A stretch of 64,000 nt of DNA from Aquilaria yunnanensis (taxonomy: Eukaryota > Streptophyta > Magnoliopsida > Malvales > Thymelaeaceae): the NCBI GenBank assembly GCA_039654915.1, contig CM077600.1, forward strand, positions 71,061,992-71,125,991, in the 5' to 3' direction. Position numbers and translations under genes: made by a program. Of this stretch, positions 1 to 10,560 are shown piece by piece. Under the pieces are notes generated by a model. It searched no databases. It was not told the origin of the DNA and was given only the letters and a program-made list of their open reading frames with translations. Every line of letters starts with the position of its first letter. Positions within the stretch are counted from its first letter, which is position 1.

Positions 1-1043
1 AAGGTGCCTGTGGTTCGCACATCGGAACCGACGCCCTGGCAGCAGTGATACTTCGCCAAGGATACTTCTGGCCTACCCTGAGAAAGGATGCCAAGCAGTT
101 CGTCCGGAAATGTGGTAGTTGCCAGAGACATGTGAACATTCAAAGAACACCCTCAGAGTTCGTGACTTCGGCATACTATCCTTGGCCCTTCACAGTTTGG
201 GGCATAGATCTCATTGGGCCACTCCCAACGGCGCCTGGAGGCGTAAAGTTCTGCGTAGTAGCAGTTGACTATTTCTCTAAGTGGGTCGAGGCAGAACCTC
301 TGACAACTATCTCGGCAAAAGAAGTGCAGAAGTTCGTATGGAAAAACATCGTATGCAGATTCGGCATACCGAGGGTACTCGTAGCGGACAACGGATCCCA
401 GTTCATAGACAAAGGATTCCAAGAGTTCATTAGCGACCTCGGGACAAAAATGCACTTCGCCCCAGTAGCTCACCCCCAAAGTAATGGGCAGGTGGAAGTA
501 TCTAACAGGACCATAAAAGATGGTCTGAAAAAGAGATTGGGAGAAACAAAAGGGAAATGGCCAGGAGAACTCCAAAGCGTGTTATGGAGCTACCGAACAA
601 CACCCCGAAGAGCCACAGGGGAAACGCCTTTTTCACTCGACTTCGGTACAGAGGCCATCATCCCTATCGAGGTAGTACAACCGTTAATACGATTCCAAGT
701 GTTCGATGAAAAAGGAAATGACCTCGGCCTGAGAACCAAGCTCGACCTTGTGAGCGAACACAGAGAAGTAGCTGAGCTGAGAAGAAAAGCTTTCCAGCAA
801 AGAGTGGCAGCAGCCATAAACCTACGCGCCAGGCCAAAAGGAATAAAGAAGGGAGATCTCGTTCTCCGAAAGGCTGAATTTGCACCCCGAAAGCCGTCCC
901 ACGGGGTACTTCGCGCAAATTGGGAAGGACCGTACCTGGTACTTGCCAAAGTATGAAAAGGAGTTTATAAGCTCGGTGATGCCGAAGGCATAGAATTAAA
1001 AAACACTTGGCACTCAGAGGCCTTGAAAAAATTCTATGCCTAA
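1..1043 (+). pseudogene. Tat-A integrase region of a Ty3/gypsy polyprotein (5' truncated by window, premature stop)
   Basis: The frame is open from base 3 and enters the window in the linker between RNase H and integrase. It shows the zinc-binding HHCC end (GSHIG near the start, CGSCQ about 30 residues on), then the DDE core: GIDLIGP carries the first Asp, VADNGSQF the second, and HPQSNGQVE the Glu. A C-terminal YLV segment follows. The family enzyme inserts element cDNA into the genome. An in-frame TGA at 954-956 stops the frame; beyond it the same frame runs a further 28 codons to TAA at 1041-1043 and still reads as the usual integrase tail, so the TGA looks like a recent nonsense change. 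All three catalytic residues are present. A TAT/TAC-to-TGA change is not a single step, so the ancestral codon is uncertain. Neighbours are the tandem repeat and the antisense gene typical of Tat elements. Confidence 0.9.
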
Positions 1044-1130
1044 AAAAGTTTGGTGGGAAAGTTGTATTGCACAAGTTGGACAAATTTGTCTAAGTAAAAA
1101 GTTCTGAAGAAGTACAAAACAAGAGTCTCA

Positions 1131-1335
1131 CGAAAGCAATCACCGAGGAAAGCAAAAGTATAGTTTTCCGAAGTCTCTTGAGCGAATATGTTCGGGACAA
1201 AGGAAAGCAAGATTATGGTTTTTCGAAGTCCCTGGAGCGAATATGTTCGGGACAAAGGAAAGCAAAAGTATGGTTTTCCGAAGTCTCTCGAGCGAATTAT
1301 GTTCGTGACAAAGGGAAACAAAGGGATCTGGCAAA
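1131..1335 (+). repeat. Short tandem repeat, about 55 bp x 3-4, downstream of Tat-A pol
   Basis: Three to four units of about 55-56 bp, each with a core like CGAATATGTTCGGGACAAAG followed by GTATGGTTTTCCGAAGTC. The unit is recognisably related to the 57-bp unit of the large array in Tat-F (CGAATGTGGTCGGGAAAAG then AAGGTTTTCCCAAAGACC). It lies between the pol stop and the 3' end of the antisense gene, about 115 bp from the antisense stop codon. Confidence 0.8.
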
Positions 1336-1448
1336 AAATACTTAGCCAAATTTTTATCTATTGAGCCAAAGAGTGCTTACAGAGAAGAAAGTTGCTGAAA
1401 GACTACAAAAAAGAAGAAGAAAATGAAGACAAAAGGACCTAGTACAAA

Positions 1449-3988
1449 CTAAGGAACCTCGGCGTCTTGAGAACTGCCAGCCTCTGTGCTTTTGTCAGCA
1501 GCCTTCGGCGCCGAGAAAGAAGGAGGCAGCTTCAAGTGCTCGATCTTGGACCAAGTCCACCGAGGCTCCTTCGGGATGTTCATGCCTTCCAGGAAGGAGA
1601 GGTCAAAATCTGGGAACTTCTGCATAATTTGGTGCTGAGCAAGACAGAAGCCGTCGTGAAAGCCCAACTTCGTCATATCATCGGACTCCCGCTTCTTGAC
1701 CGCCAAATCTGCATAGTCCTTCTCCAGATCCGCGTAATCCTTCTCCAGATCCTTAAGCTTTCTCTTCAATGCCTTCATCTTCTTATTCTCTTCTGAAGGC
1801 TTCTTCAGAGATGCGACCTCGGCTTCGAGCTGGGCCTTTTCCTCGAGCGTCTTCGCAAGGATTGCGTCACTTTCTGACTTATCCTTTTGAATCGCTTCTA
1901 CGGTCGAAGTCAGCTCCGCCATCCGAGATCCGATGTCGGAAAGTTTCTGGGAGGTGCCTTTCTCAAGTTCCTCTTTCTCTTTTATGAACCCCTCCCGAAG
2001 TTCAGCAATTTCCTTCTCCGAAGACTGCTTCAGCTGAGCATTATCGGCAGCCAACGCCGAACATTGGGCCTTCGTCTTGGTGTAAAGGTCCCAGAGTGAC
2101 GCCCTCCTTTCTGACTCTCGCGCCACCCGAACACGGAGCAACCCGGCATACCCCATCAGCTGCAAAAAAAGCAAACCGGGGACCTCCTAACCTCTTCTTT
2201 GAGCTTTTCAGGCACACTCAGCTGGGAAACCAGAGCTCCAGGCGCTCGCCTCCTCAGGAAGTCTCTCCGCCTGTCAACATGACAGCAAACGAAGATGCTT
2301 TAGGGCATCATTTAGCGCCGTCTGTGGGAAATTGGCACTGAGGAAACAGTGAAGCATACCTAGGCGGCATGTTCAGTGAGTTTGGCGGCCAAAGAGATGT
2401 CGCCTGGGTAAGCCGCCGTAAGGGCCTTGTAAGAGGCCTCAGTGAACACCCCTTTTCACATCTGCCTGGCCATCTCGGGACAGTCCTCCGTGAATGTCCA
2501 GAAGGGCTCCTTCGGAACTTTCCCTGCTGGGACTTTGGCATCCCGAAGGGCCCTCTTGCGGGCGTGTTCGGCAACCCAGTCAGGAGCGGCCACCTCCGCT
2601 GCACAACAAAGCAGAAAAATTGGTTAAGGCCAGAAAACTCTTAAGGATTTACAAGAGAAAAAAGGTTCTTCAACAAAATACAAACCTACGGGCACCTCGG
2701 TAACGTCGTCGTCAAGAATCGACGTCGCCTCAGTAGAGATCCCCTTGCCTCTTATTTGGCGCCGTTCCTCGGCAGAAGGGGTCTCATCCCCATCGCCCTC
2801 CAGAAGAGCATGCGAAGGCGTGGGGCTTTGAGGAAGGACGTCGGAAGAAGGGACGTCGGCGAAAGGAACCTCGGGCAAAGGGGCAGCAGGGTCTTCGGGC
2901 TCCTCGCCTACCTCCTCTGGAATCTGCGGAAGAGAGGAAGGAGCAGCTTTCTTTGCCCGTTTGGAAGGAGGGCCGCCCGAAGTCTGCTTCCGCCTCCGAG
3001 AGGCGGCCTTCTTTGTCTGTTCGCCCCTCTCGGCCTGCCCGGTAAAAAGAGCCTTGTAGAAGGCAGCCGCGTCGTCGCCCATCTCTGAAAAAAGAAAAAC
3101 AAGATCAGTGTAAGTCCAAGATGAAGTTATGAGGGAAAAAATGAGAAAGTAACTTACTCTCGTAAAAAGACTCATAAGTCTCTTTCCCCCGAAGGAGTTT
3201 TACAAGCCAGGAGTCCTTCCCCGAAGAAGCCGGTTTCGGCATGTTGAGGTCAGTCACATGCTCCTTTACCACCTTGAGTTCCCGAAGGACCTCTTCGGTC
3301 ATGAGCCTCCAGTTGATCGGAAAGGGGTAAAGGGCACGAGGAGAGACCTCGGCAGCCCAGTTAGAGACGGCCCGGATGCGCCTGTCGAAGTCCTCAAAGA
3401 TATGTGCTACGTCGGCGTTTAGCAGTATCTTCGGGTCAACAACATCCATCTTGAGCCTCCCCTGAGCCCACTTGGTCGGGACGTGCGACCAAGCCTCCGA
3501 CTTCTTCAGGAAAAAGAATTTTTGTTGCCACCCTCGCCAGCTGTCTTTGGTGGCGAAGGTGAACGTATACTTTTTGCTCCCGGATCCCCGAGGTAGCATA
3601 AAGTAGAAGCCACCCTTCGGGACCACAAAGAGCTTGTAGTACTGAAGAAAAACTACAAAGTGAGGTTTTATTTTGAAAACGCCGCACATACAGAGGAAGG
3701 CGTTGAAATAGCAGTACGAGTTCGGTGGGAGTTGGTTAACGGCAATGCCATGGAAGTTGCAGAACGCGCTAACCATCTCCGGGGGGGATACCAAAGTCCG
3801 GCCTTCAGTTGGGCTCGGAAAACGGTGATTTCATCACTTCGGTTGGAAAAAGGAAATTGGTCAGGATGGGGCAACCTCGTCACAGAGTAAGAGGGTAAGA
3901 AAAACTTTTTCTTCCACTTTGCTAGTTTTGCCGGAGTAGTGCAGCAAGGGTGAGAAAGAAGAGGTTGCCAACTCTCGGGAACAGGCAT
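1449..3988 (-). pseudogene. Tat-A antisense gene: Transposase_28-like domain plus coiled coil, four coding exons
   Basis: This gene runs opposite to pol, inside the element and ahead of its 3' LTR. Probable coding exons are 3988-3158, 3084-2690, 2598-2360 and 2159-1449. Donors GTAAGT (3157) and GTAGGT (2689) and acceptors TTTTTTCAG, TTGTGCAG and TTTTTTGCAG are visible. Exon 1 reads as the Putative gypsy type transposon family (PF04195, Transposase_28): AKWKKKFF, LWYPP, YFNAFLCMCGVF, FLQYYKL, KDSWRGWQQKFF. Exon 2 is Lys/Ser/Pro-rich. Exon 4 is a long coiled coil ending in the motif DGFCLAQHQ and PRWTWSKIEHLKLPP. Three lesions are seen: a run of seven C (3787-3781) where Tat-E keeps the frame, so one base is missing; an in-frame TGA in exon 3 near 2455; and TAG at the exon 3 donor. 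Exon 4 also has a 21-bp duplication giving LEKDYADLEKDYADL. The function is unknown; a DNA- or nucleoprotein-associated role is only a guess. Confidence 0.75.
2167..2330 (+). repeat. Internal copy of the Tat-A LTR 3' end followed by a primer-binding site
   Basis: Bases 2167-2310 match 5567-5710, the last 144 bp of the Tat-A 3' LTR, at a constant offset of 3400 bp with two mismatches seen. The copy ends at the LTR terminus GGGCATCA and runs straight into TTTAGCGCCGTCTGTGGGAA, the Tat primer-binding site with one change. It lies inside the third intron of the antisense gene (2359-2160), in the same orientation as the real LTR. Confidence 0.85.
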
Positions 3989-4232
3989 GATGAAAACGAG
4001 TTCGGAAAAAACAACGAAAATGAGTTCGGGAAAAACAAAGAAGAAGCTTTGAAAGAAGCAAAAAGACTAAAACCCACCAAAGGTCTTGCCGGAATCTGGA
4101 TTTCTAGAAGCCGTCGTGAAAAGTAGTCGGAAAAACGCCTGAAAAAGGAGAACCGCTGCGGAAAATCAGGAGAGAATTAGAAGGCAGAAGAAAGCAAAAG
4201 CAGAAGCAAAAAGAGGGTTATGACAGGGCTGG

Positions 4233-4240
4233 TATATATA
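4233..4240 (-). promoter_or_regulatory. TATA box of the Tat-A antisense gene
   Basis: The minus strand reads GGCCTATATATACC here, about 245 bp upstream of the first ATG of the antisense gene and about 500 bp inside the 3' LTR. TATA motifs lie at matching places in Tat-C, -D, -E, -F and -G. A 5' leader at 4125-4075 (AATCCAGATTCCGGCAAGAC on the minus strand) is conserved in Tat-F, and a likely donor follows it. Confidence 0.65.
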
Positions 4241-4724
4241 GGCCGAGAAGGCCAGGTGAACCGTCGTCATTAGTACCCCTCGGAAGGCGAAGCGTCGCCA
4301 TAACTGCTAAATGCGCCTGAAAAGTCGCGCCTACCGTACTCAGCGCATTCCCACCCAATAAAAGTGTGCCATGTGTCGGTCATCGCGCAGCAAACGTGCC
4401 ACGTGTCGTCCATCACGTCGAGCACGCCCTCTGACACCATTTAGTCTAGAGGCGCCGCCCTAGACTGACTCTGCTGGACACAGGAGGCGACGCATGAGCA
4501 GACCTATAAAGGCAAAAAAGTAGGTTACCTCGAAGACACCAAAAGACGGCCTGTGACTTCGGGCGGAAGGTGTATCTTCAGCACAGGGACAGCCTATCTT
4601 CTCGCGCCTCGAGGACGCAAAAAGGGCTGCCCATCGCTTCAGGCAGAAGAAGGCGTCTTCGGCGCAGATATCACAACCACAGGACCCAAAACCGATGAAC
4701 CGAAGTTTCTCACTTCGGCTTTTC

Positions 4725-5710
4725 GGAGGGGGGCCTGTGATAGCCAAAGGCTATTGCCTCCTCGGTAGTAACTCCCTGCCAGAATATTGGCCGAGGAGTC
4801 TGACGTCACCCAAGAGAGGATCTTTTTACTGACCTCGGAAGGTGCGAAGTCAAACACTATGAGCTCGAGACTTCGGTTAGCTCGTCAGGAATTCCGAGGA
4901 CAACACCGTCTCCATCGAGGGGCCAGACTGACCGTCTTCGGGTAAGAGAGCCATCTCTCTGAAGCAAGGAAGAATCTCCCCGAAGGCACAGGCCCCGAAG
5001 AGGATCTCCCCCGAACAAGAAACACCTGAACAAGGGAATCCCCTAACTATGGGTGTGAGTCCCGAAGAAGGTGTCCATCAAGGGAGCTCCCAGAACTATG
5101 GGATAGATCCCGAAGGAGGTGCTCATACCGAAGGACGGATAGAATCCGAAGAGGGTGCACGCGCCGAAGGGCGACCTCGCCCAGGGGACCTCGGGAGTAC
5201 GGTATGAGCATTTAAGGAGCCTCTGACATGTCGCCCACAAGCCCTACACGTCACATCTGAACGGCGAACTGACACGTCGCAGCCCCCCCAGTCCTGACAC
5301 AACCTGTCCGGGTCCAGGCCTAAAGGAGGCTGCAAACGGCTGCCTGTCCCCTAGGTCCAAAAGTACAGATCAAATCCGACCGAACACGTGTCATGATCTG
5401 AACGGACCAACTACTCCTATAAATACTAGGAAATGGGACTGGGCAAAGGATGGGCATTTTTCCTCCCTCTGAGAAAACACAAAACAGGCAAGACACTTGA
5501 TCCCTTAGTGTTCTTCCTCCACTTTCACTCAGAAAACTGACTTGGGCGTCGGAGGGTCCTCCCCGGAAAAGCAAACCGGGGACCTCCTAACCTCTTCTTT
5601 GAGCTTTTCAGGTACACTCAGCTGGGAAACCAGAGCTCCAGGCGCTCGCCTCCTCAGGAAGTCTCTCCGCCTGTCAACATGACAGCAAACGAAGATGCTT
5701 TGGGGCATCA
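4725..5710 (+). mobile_element. Tat-A polypurine tract and 3' LTR
   Basis: The polypurine tract GGAGGGGGG (within 4725-4735) precedes the LTR, which starts at TGTGATAGCC or TGATAGCC (4736/4738) and ends at GGGCATCA (5710), about 973 bp. A TATA-like CTATAAATACTAGG is near 5415, followed by the R/U5 segment with CTGACTTGGGCGTCGGAGGG. The end coordinate is fixed by the internal LTR-PBS copy at 2310. The 3' flank CCTTA falls within the gag gene of Tat-B, so Tat-A inserted into Tat-B. The 5' LTR is outside the window. Confidence 0.85.
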
Positions 5711-7019
5711 CCTTAAGCTTTCGAGGTCGTCCCCATGCTTCGTTCAGGTAGCGAGTTTGCTGGCTCGGCCCCTCGGTGTGAATGTGATTAGGTTTTGGGC
5801 CTCCCATCCTTAGTTCTTCAGCAGTCATGTGCTGTTCGGCCCTTCAGTAAAATTCACCAAGCGTATTGGGGGGATCCTTGGAGAATTCATAGAACAACTG
5901 GGAGTCCCTCCGAAGTCCTCGGGTCATGGCCAAGATACGTATTTCTGGCCTGAAGTCCGGAACACTTAAGGATTCTCGGTTGAACCTTTCAACATAGTCA
6001 CAAATGGTTTCTCCATTCTTCTACGCTATGTCAAACATTTGGATTGGCATCTTCGCCGTTGGCCGGCTTCTGATGAATTGTTGCGTGAAGGCAGTAGACA
6101 ACTCTTGGAACTCCATGATGGTCCCAGGAGCCAGTGAGTTGTACCATGCCGTTGCTGGTCCAGCAAGGGTGACCTCAAAACATTTGCACAGGGTGGCGTC
6201 ATCAGCACCGTGCAATACCATGCTGCGCTTGTATTTGGTCAGATGAGCCTAGGGGTCACTTCGGCCATTGTAGGTCTCCAACCAAGGTACTCAAAAGTCA
6301 CTCGACATGGGTGCTTTGACCACTGCTCAGATGAATGGTGATTCATCTCCATTGAAGGTTTCTGACAACCTAGACCAAACGGGCTTCCGAGGTACCTGTC
6401 TCTTCACTCATTTTAGCCTCTTTAGGATTTTTTCCATGAGGAGTGTGGCACTGGGCTCTTCTTCCTACTGCCTAGAGGCCTCCGGGAATGGAGATTGATG
6501 TCTCCTTTTTGCGGAGTGACTTCGGCGTCGAGGATAAGGCTATTTTTCTTCAGGTAAGGAACTCCTTCGGCGATGAGTTATGGGTCATTTTCGCCCCGTT
6601 TCACCCATAGGTCGCGTCCCGAGGGGTATATTTTCCGTCGAAGACTCATCACATTGATCCCCGCTTCCCAAACTCCGGTGAGTTGATCTGGGACTCTTCT
6701 CTCAGTGAGGCACTGGTGAAGAGGGCCCTCGACCCGGAGTTGGCTGTGGCCATCTTCGGTCTAGCTCCTGCATCATTTCAGCCATGACGGAGCGTTAGAA
6801 CTCACGCAGGAAGCCCATGGTAATAGTCAGAGGACGTTCATCCTCAGGGAAGGAAGTCCATGCTGCAGTTCGTTTGGTTGCCGGTTGAACCCCTGGCGCG
6901 GACGGGAACTTCGAAAGTCCCTTGTCCTTGGAGCGCCGAGTTTCAACGACGACGACCTGGGGGTGGGTTCCCACAAACGGCGCCAAATGATGCCCTGCAG
7001 CATCTTCGTTATGTGGCAT
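5711..7019 (-). pseudogene. Tat-B gag (Retrotrans_gag), decayed and cut by Tat-A
   Basis: Reading leftward, the gag frame begins right after the primer-binding site with VETRRSKDKG, like the gag starts in Tat-E and Tat-F. It continues through DERPLTITMGFLREF and reaches the capsid-like core: GADDATLCKCFEVTLAGPA, TAWYNSLAPGTI, FQELSTAFTQQFIRSRPT. Later parts can be followed to GRPRKLK, where the Tat-A LTR end interrupts it at 5711. Several in-frame stops and small shifts are present, so it is not functional. Gag forms the particle that packages element RNA. The rest of this element lies beyond Tat-A and outside the window. Confidence 0.8.
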
Positions 7020-7870
7020 GGTGAGACCGGGAGGGACTTCCAGTGAGGGAGAATGTCCGAAGTGGAGATTTCCCAGAAGAATCTGCCTGAAACACTCAAA
7101 AAGCAGGGGTTAGGAGGTCCCCGGAGTCTTTTTCCGATGAGAGCCTCCGATGGCCAAGTCAGTGTTTTGGAGGTAGAGAGAGAGAGTATTGGGGGCCAAA
7201 GGTTCTTGCCTGTTTCACGTTGTTTCGGGTGAGGAGAAACCCCCCCTGTTGAGGCCATTTCCTTCGTATATAAAGGAGGATGTCGTCCATTCAGATTGCG
7301 ACATGTGTTCGGTGGGATGTAATCTGTACTTTTGGGCGTGGGGGCCTCTAGCTGCCTGCAGGCTCCTCGGGCCATGGGTTAGGGCAGGAATAGCCCTAGG
7401 TGATAGGACGTAGGCGGCGTCGGCATATCAGAGCGCATATGAGGGCGGCGTGTAGCTTGTGGCGGCGACACGCCAAAGACTCCTTAATTGCTTCTGCCGT
7501 ACTCCCAAGGTCCCTTCGGTTGAGGTCACCCTTCGTAATAAGGACCCTTCTCCTAAACTCGTCTCAGTAGTTCGGGGGTTTCCTTAGCACTGAAGCTCCT
7601 CATTCAGGGGGATTTACTTCTGCCGAAGGTGACTAGTCGTTCTCCCCCAAAGCTGGCTCGGCCACTTTCCCGAGGGATGCGACGCGCTATTTCCCGAGGT
7701 CAGTGCCCAGAAGTGCTGGTGGGCCACCGAGGTCCTATGCCCAAGGCGTCAGACTCCCTCTTTCCGAGGTTGGTACTGGTACTCCTTACGGGTGGCGCTC
7801 GATTTCCCGAATGTGGTTCCTGGCCATAGTTCATAGGTTTACAAGGCGATAGCACTTCGGCTATTAGCAC
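6968..7870 (-). mobile_element. Tat-B 5' LTR and primer-binding site
   Basis: On the minus strand the LTR ends GCAGGGCATCA (6988) and is followed by TTTGGCGCCGTTTGTGGGAA (6987-6968), the Tat primer-binding site. The LTR runs right to about 7870, where the strand reads TGCTAATAGCCGAAGTGC, similar to the TGATAGCCGAAGG starts of other Tat LTRs here. A TATA-like CTTTATATACG lies near 7270. The right limit is accurate to perhaps 10 bp. Confidence 0.8.
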
Positions 7871-7879
7871 CATTTGAGG

Positions 7880-9130
7880 TTAATCCATCAAAACATAAAG
7901 AAAACCATTGGGAAGGGTAGCTAACTGTCAAAAAGAAAAATGAAAAAGAGACCATAGAAGTGAAGATCATAGAAAACAAAAGCACAAAATCAGGCTAGGA
8001 AAGGGTTATTTAGCTGATGATTGCTGATGGAAAGGATGAAGGAAATGGGCATTAATCACCACGGACATTCATTAGAGATATATAGAAAATGAAGAAAAGA
8101 ACAAGTAAGTTTAAGAGCAGGAGAATTCAAAGACAAGATGAGCGGTAAAAGGAGTAAAGAATAAACCTTAGCATTTTATAGACCTTGAGAAGCGTCTATG
8201 CCTCTTATCTAAAAAATGGCTGCCATCTTGACTCTCTAGGATTGCCAATTGGGGAATGCCACATGTGCATTGAATTTCGCAAATGTCACAAGCTTAATTT
8301 ACATCTTTGACACACATTAATTAAGCATCATTTTGCCTCTAAGATGACCATATAGAGAAAATAGGTATCCACTACCATGGATGGTTAAACTCAGCTGAAC
8401 TATGAAAGGCATTTTCTGGCCTCCTAGAGGGCATCATTTTGCTTTCTACCAGTAACACCATTTTGCCAACGGAGGCGTCGTTCCCTATAGTCACACAAAT
8501 GGTACCTCTTTGTATAGGAGGCATCCTTATGTCTTTCCTATGTGGCATCGTTTCATAAATGATACATCATTCAATATTGGGTACTATTTCACAAATCACC
8601 CCACAAAATGTGGGTCCTTATGTCCCACAATTTTAAATGGCGACATGTTGATACCATATGAGTCAAATACCCTATACCTTACCCAAACTGTAAATTGGAC
8701 TAGTGAGGGACCGGAGCCTTGGTTATACAACCCACTAGGCCAGTATCTCCATGGCCCAATAAGCCGATGCTAAGTTCTAATAATGAATGAGACTCCATGA
8801 TGGCAAGAAAATCCTAAATTTATGAGAATTTTTCTCCTATATGATATCTTCCTAACACTGTAAAAAGGGGCCCCCATGGTAATCCCAAGGTACACAATAC
8901 TCTGTACAATCCGAATACACTATCTTTCTCTTCTTCTTAAAAAAAGCTAACTTGACTATCAGAGGGGTCACTCCTGGGTACAGAACCCAAGATTCTGATA
9001 GTATATTTGAGCACAGGATCACAAGTTGTCACTACCCAAACTTGAAGGCTGATTCACTTTGTTTGATTGATAGTCCTACACTCTCGCTATTCCAACTAAT
9101 TGGAAATTCTCTAGATTTAAAGTAATATCT
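7880..9130 (+). mobile_element. Tat-C: decayed 3' end with antisense promoter and LTR
   Basis: This repeats the layout of the better Tat copies. A minus-strand TATA (GTCTATAAAATGC, 8174-8180) is followed to the right by a segment with GGGAATGCCACATGTGCAT, resembling AAAGTGTGCCATGTGTCGGT in Tat-A. Next come a short purine stretch, CTAGAGGGCAT (about 8425), and an LTR-like block that ends its U3 with TGTAAAAAGGGGCCCCCATGG and has CTTGACTATCAGAGGGGTC, the Tat R/U5 signature. No coding sequence is left. The right end is uncertain. Confidence 0.5.
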
Positions 9131-10189
9131 ATATGATCATTGGATCCCACATATAAATTTACCGCATCCTCCATTGTCACACAAAAAAAAAAGTTAAAGC
9201 AAGTCCTTAAGATCAGACATTTATCTGCGTTGTTTCAAATCAACGCACATTCTCTACTATGTACTTATAATTCTGCCTGCAGTAATAAGAAGAGGAAGTC
9301 GGGTCAAGTTCAAGGACACATGATAAAAATAAAGGTGGTGGTTTGAAACAAGATCACTATTTCGAGGACCATTGCTATTATTCGAGGCATGTGCGGGAGG
9401 GAGATGGCTTCATTAGTGCCGCTGTTGTTATCACGCGGGACACCCACCACAATCACAAAACTCAGCTCAACAATTAAATACAAAAGCGAGAGGCTTGTAG
9501 AACAGAAGACAAATTTACGTGGGATCGATATACCGGGTAAAGTGCATTTTTCCCTTAATTTTTCCGTTACAAATCTATCCCTAATCTCACCTTTGTTGCA
9601 TAGTGACTCTTAACTTTTATAAAGTGTTATATATTAGTGCTTATGTCTATTGAAAAGCTAATGGTGTAGAAGTCTGATATATAGTAGAAATTCTTATAAT
9701 TTAAATAGCAAAAAAAACGAAAACATCCTTGATGTTCTGTTAAGCTTAAATTGACCACTAATAATTTTTTTTTACCAAATAAACCATTAATATTTCTGAT
9801 TTGGCTACATTCGCCCACAACTGTTAAGATTAGCTGACGCGGGTGAAATCTGCATTAGATATGGCACAAAGCAGAAACCCTATCTCGTTCTTCGAACCCA
9901 ATAATCTAAAAATCCACTTTATTCCCTTCCAATCCTGACAAAAATAGAGCAAGACTAGACTACTGTGTTGTGTTTTTCTTGGTTTAATTATGTGTTTTGA
10001 CCGGTCATTTCTTTTGTTTGTATAGCAACATATTTAGGAGTTGTCATTCATCTATTTGCACCTAAGTCGACTAGTTATCTTATAATAGTCTATGAGAGTT
10101 TGAGAGATTTGGAGTATGTTTATACTAAAATAACTTTATTTTTGTACTAAAAAATTAGCACATTAGTTTGATTTTAATTTTTTTTACTT
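9131..10189. other. AT-rich non-coding interval
   Basis: No coding frame of interest, no repeat family recognised and no RNA gene seen. Short homopolymer runs occur. Open frames here are short and have no recognisable motif. Confidence 0.6.
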
Positions 10190-10560
10190 GCTTTCAAATA
10201 TTTTAATTAATTTTTCAAACCAAAGATTTTATCGAAGCACCTAAATATGGATCTTAAAAATTATTGTTTGATTTTTACTTGTTTTGTGTATTTTAATTAT
10301 TTCTCCAAACAATGGGTCCTATAGACCACCGGATATAAATCTCAAATTTTAATTTATTATTTTATTTATTTTTACTTTGATAAATTTAAATAATTATCCA
10401 AATCATGGATACTATCAAATCACCCATATATCGATCCCATAATTTAACCAAATTTTATTTATTTTACTTTTCAAATTTTTTAAATAATTATCCAAACCAT
10501 GGATTCCATCAAATTAGTTAGATATGAATTTTTAAAATTTATTATTAATTATTATCCTTT
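10190..10560. repeat. Degenerate tandem repeat, about 95 bp x 4
   Basis: Four diverged units each begin AATTATCCAAACCATGGAT (or a variant) followed by a CTATCAAATCACCCATATAT-type segment and a T-rich spacer. The copies near 10205, 10300, 10390 and 10485 are only loosely alike, suggesting an old array. Very AT-rich, non-coding. Confidence 0.55.

Noticed and set aside
153..1349. Minus-strand ORFs opposite the integrase and repeat (153-575, 590-949, 664-1083, 1040-1349)
   Set aside because: Shadows of the integrase frame and of the tandem repeat, with no domain.
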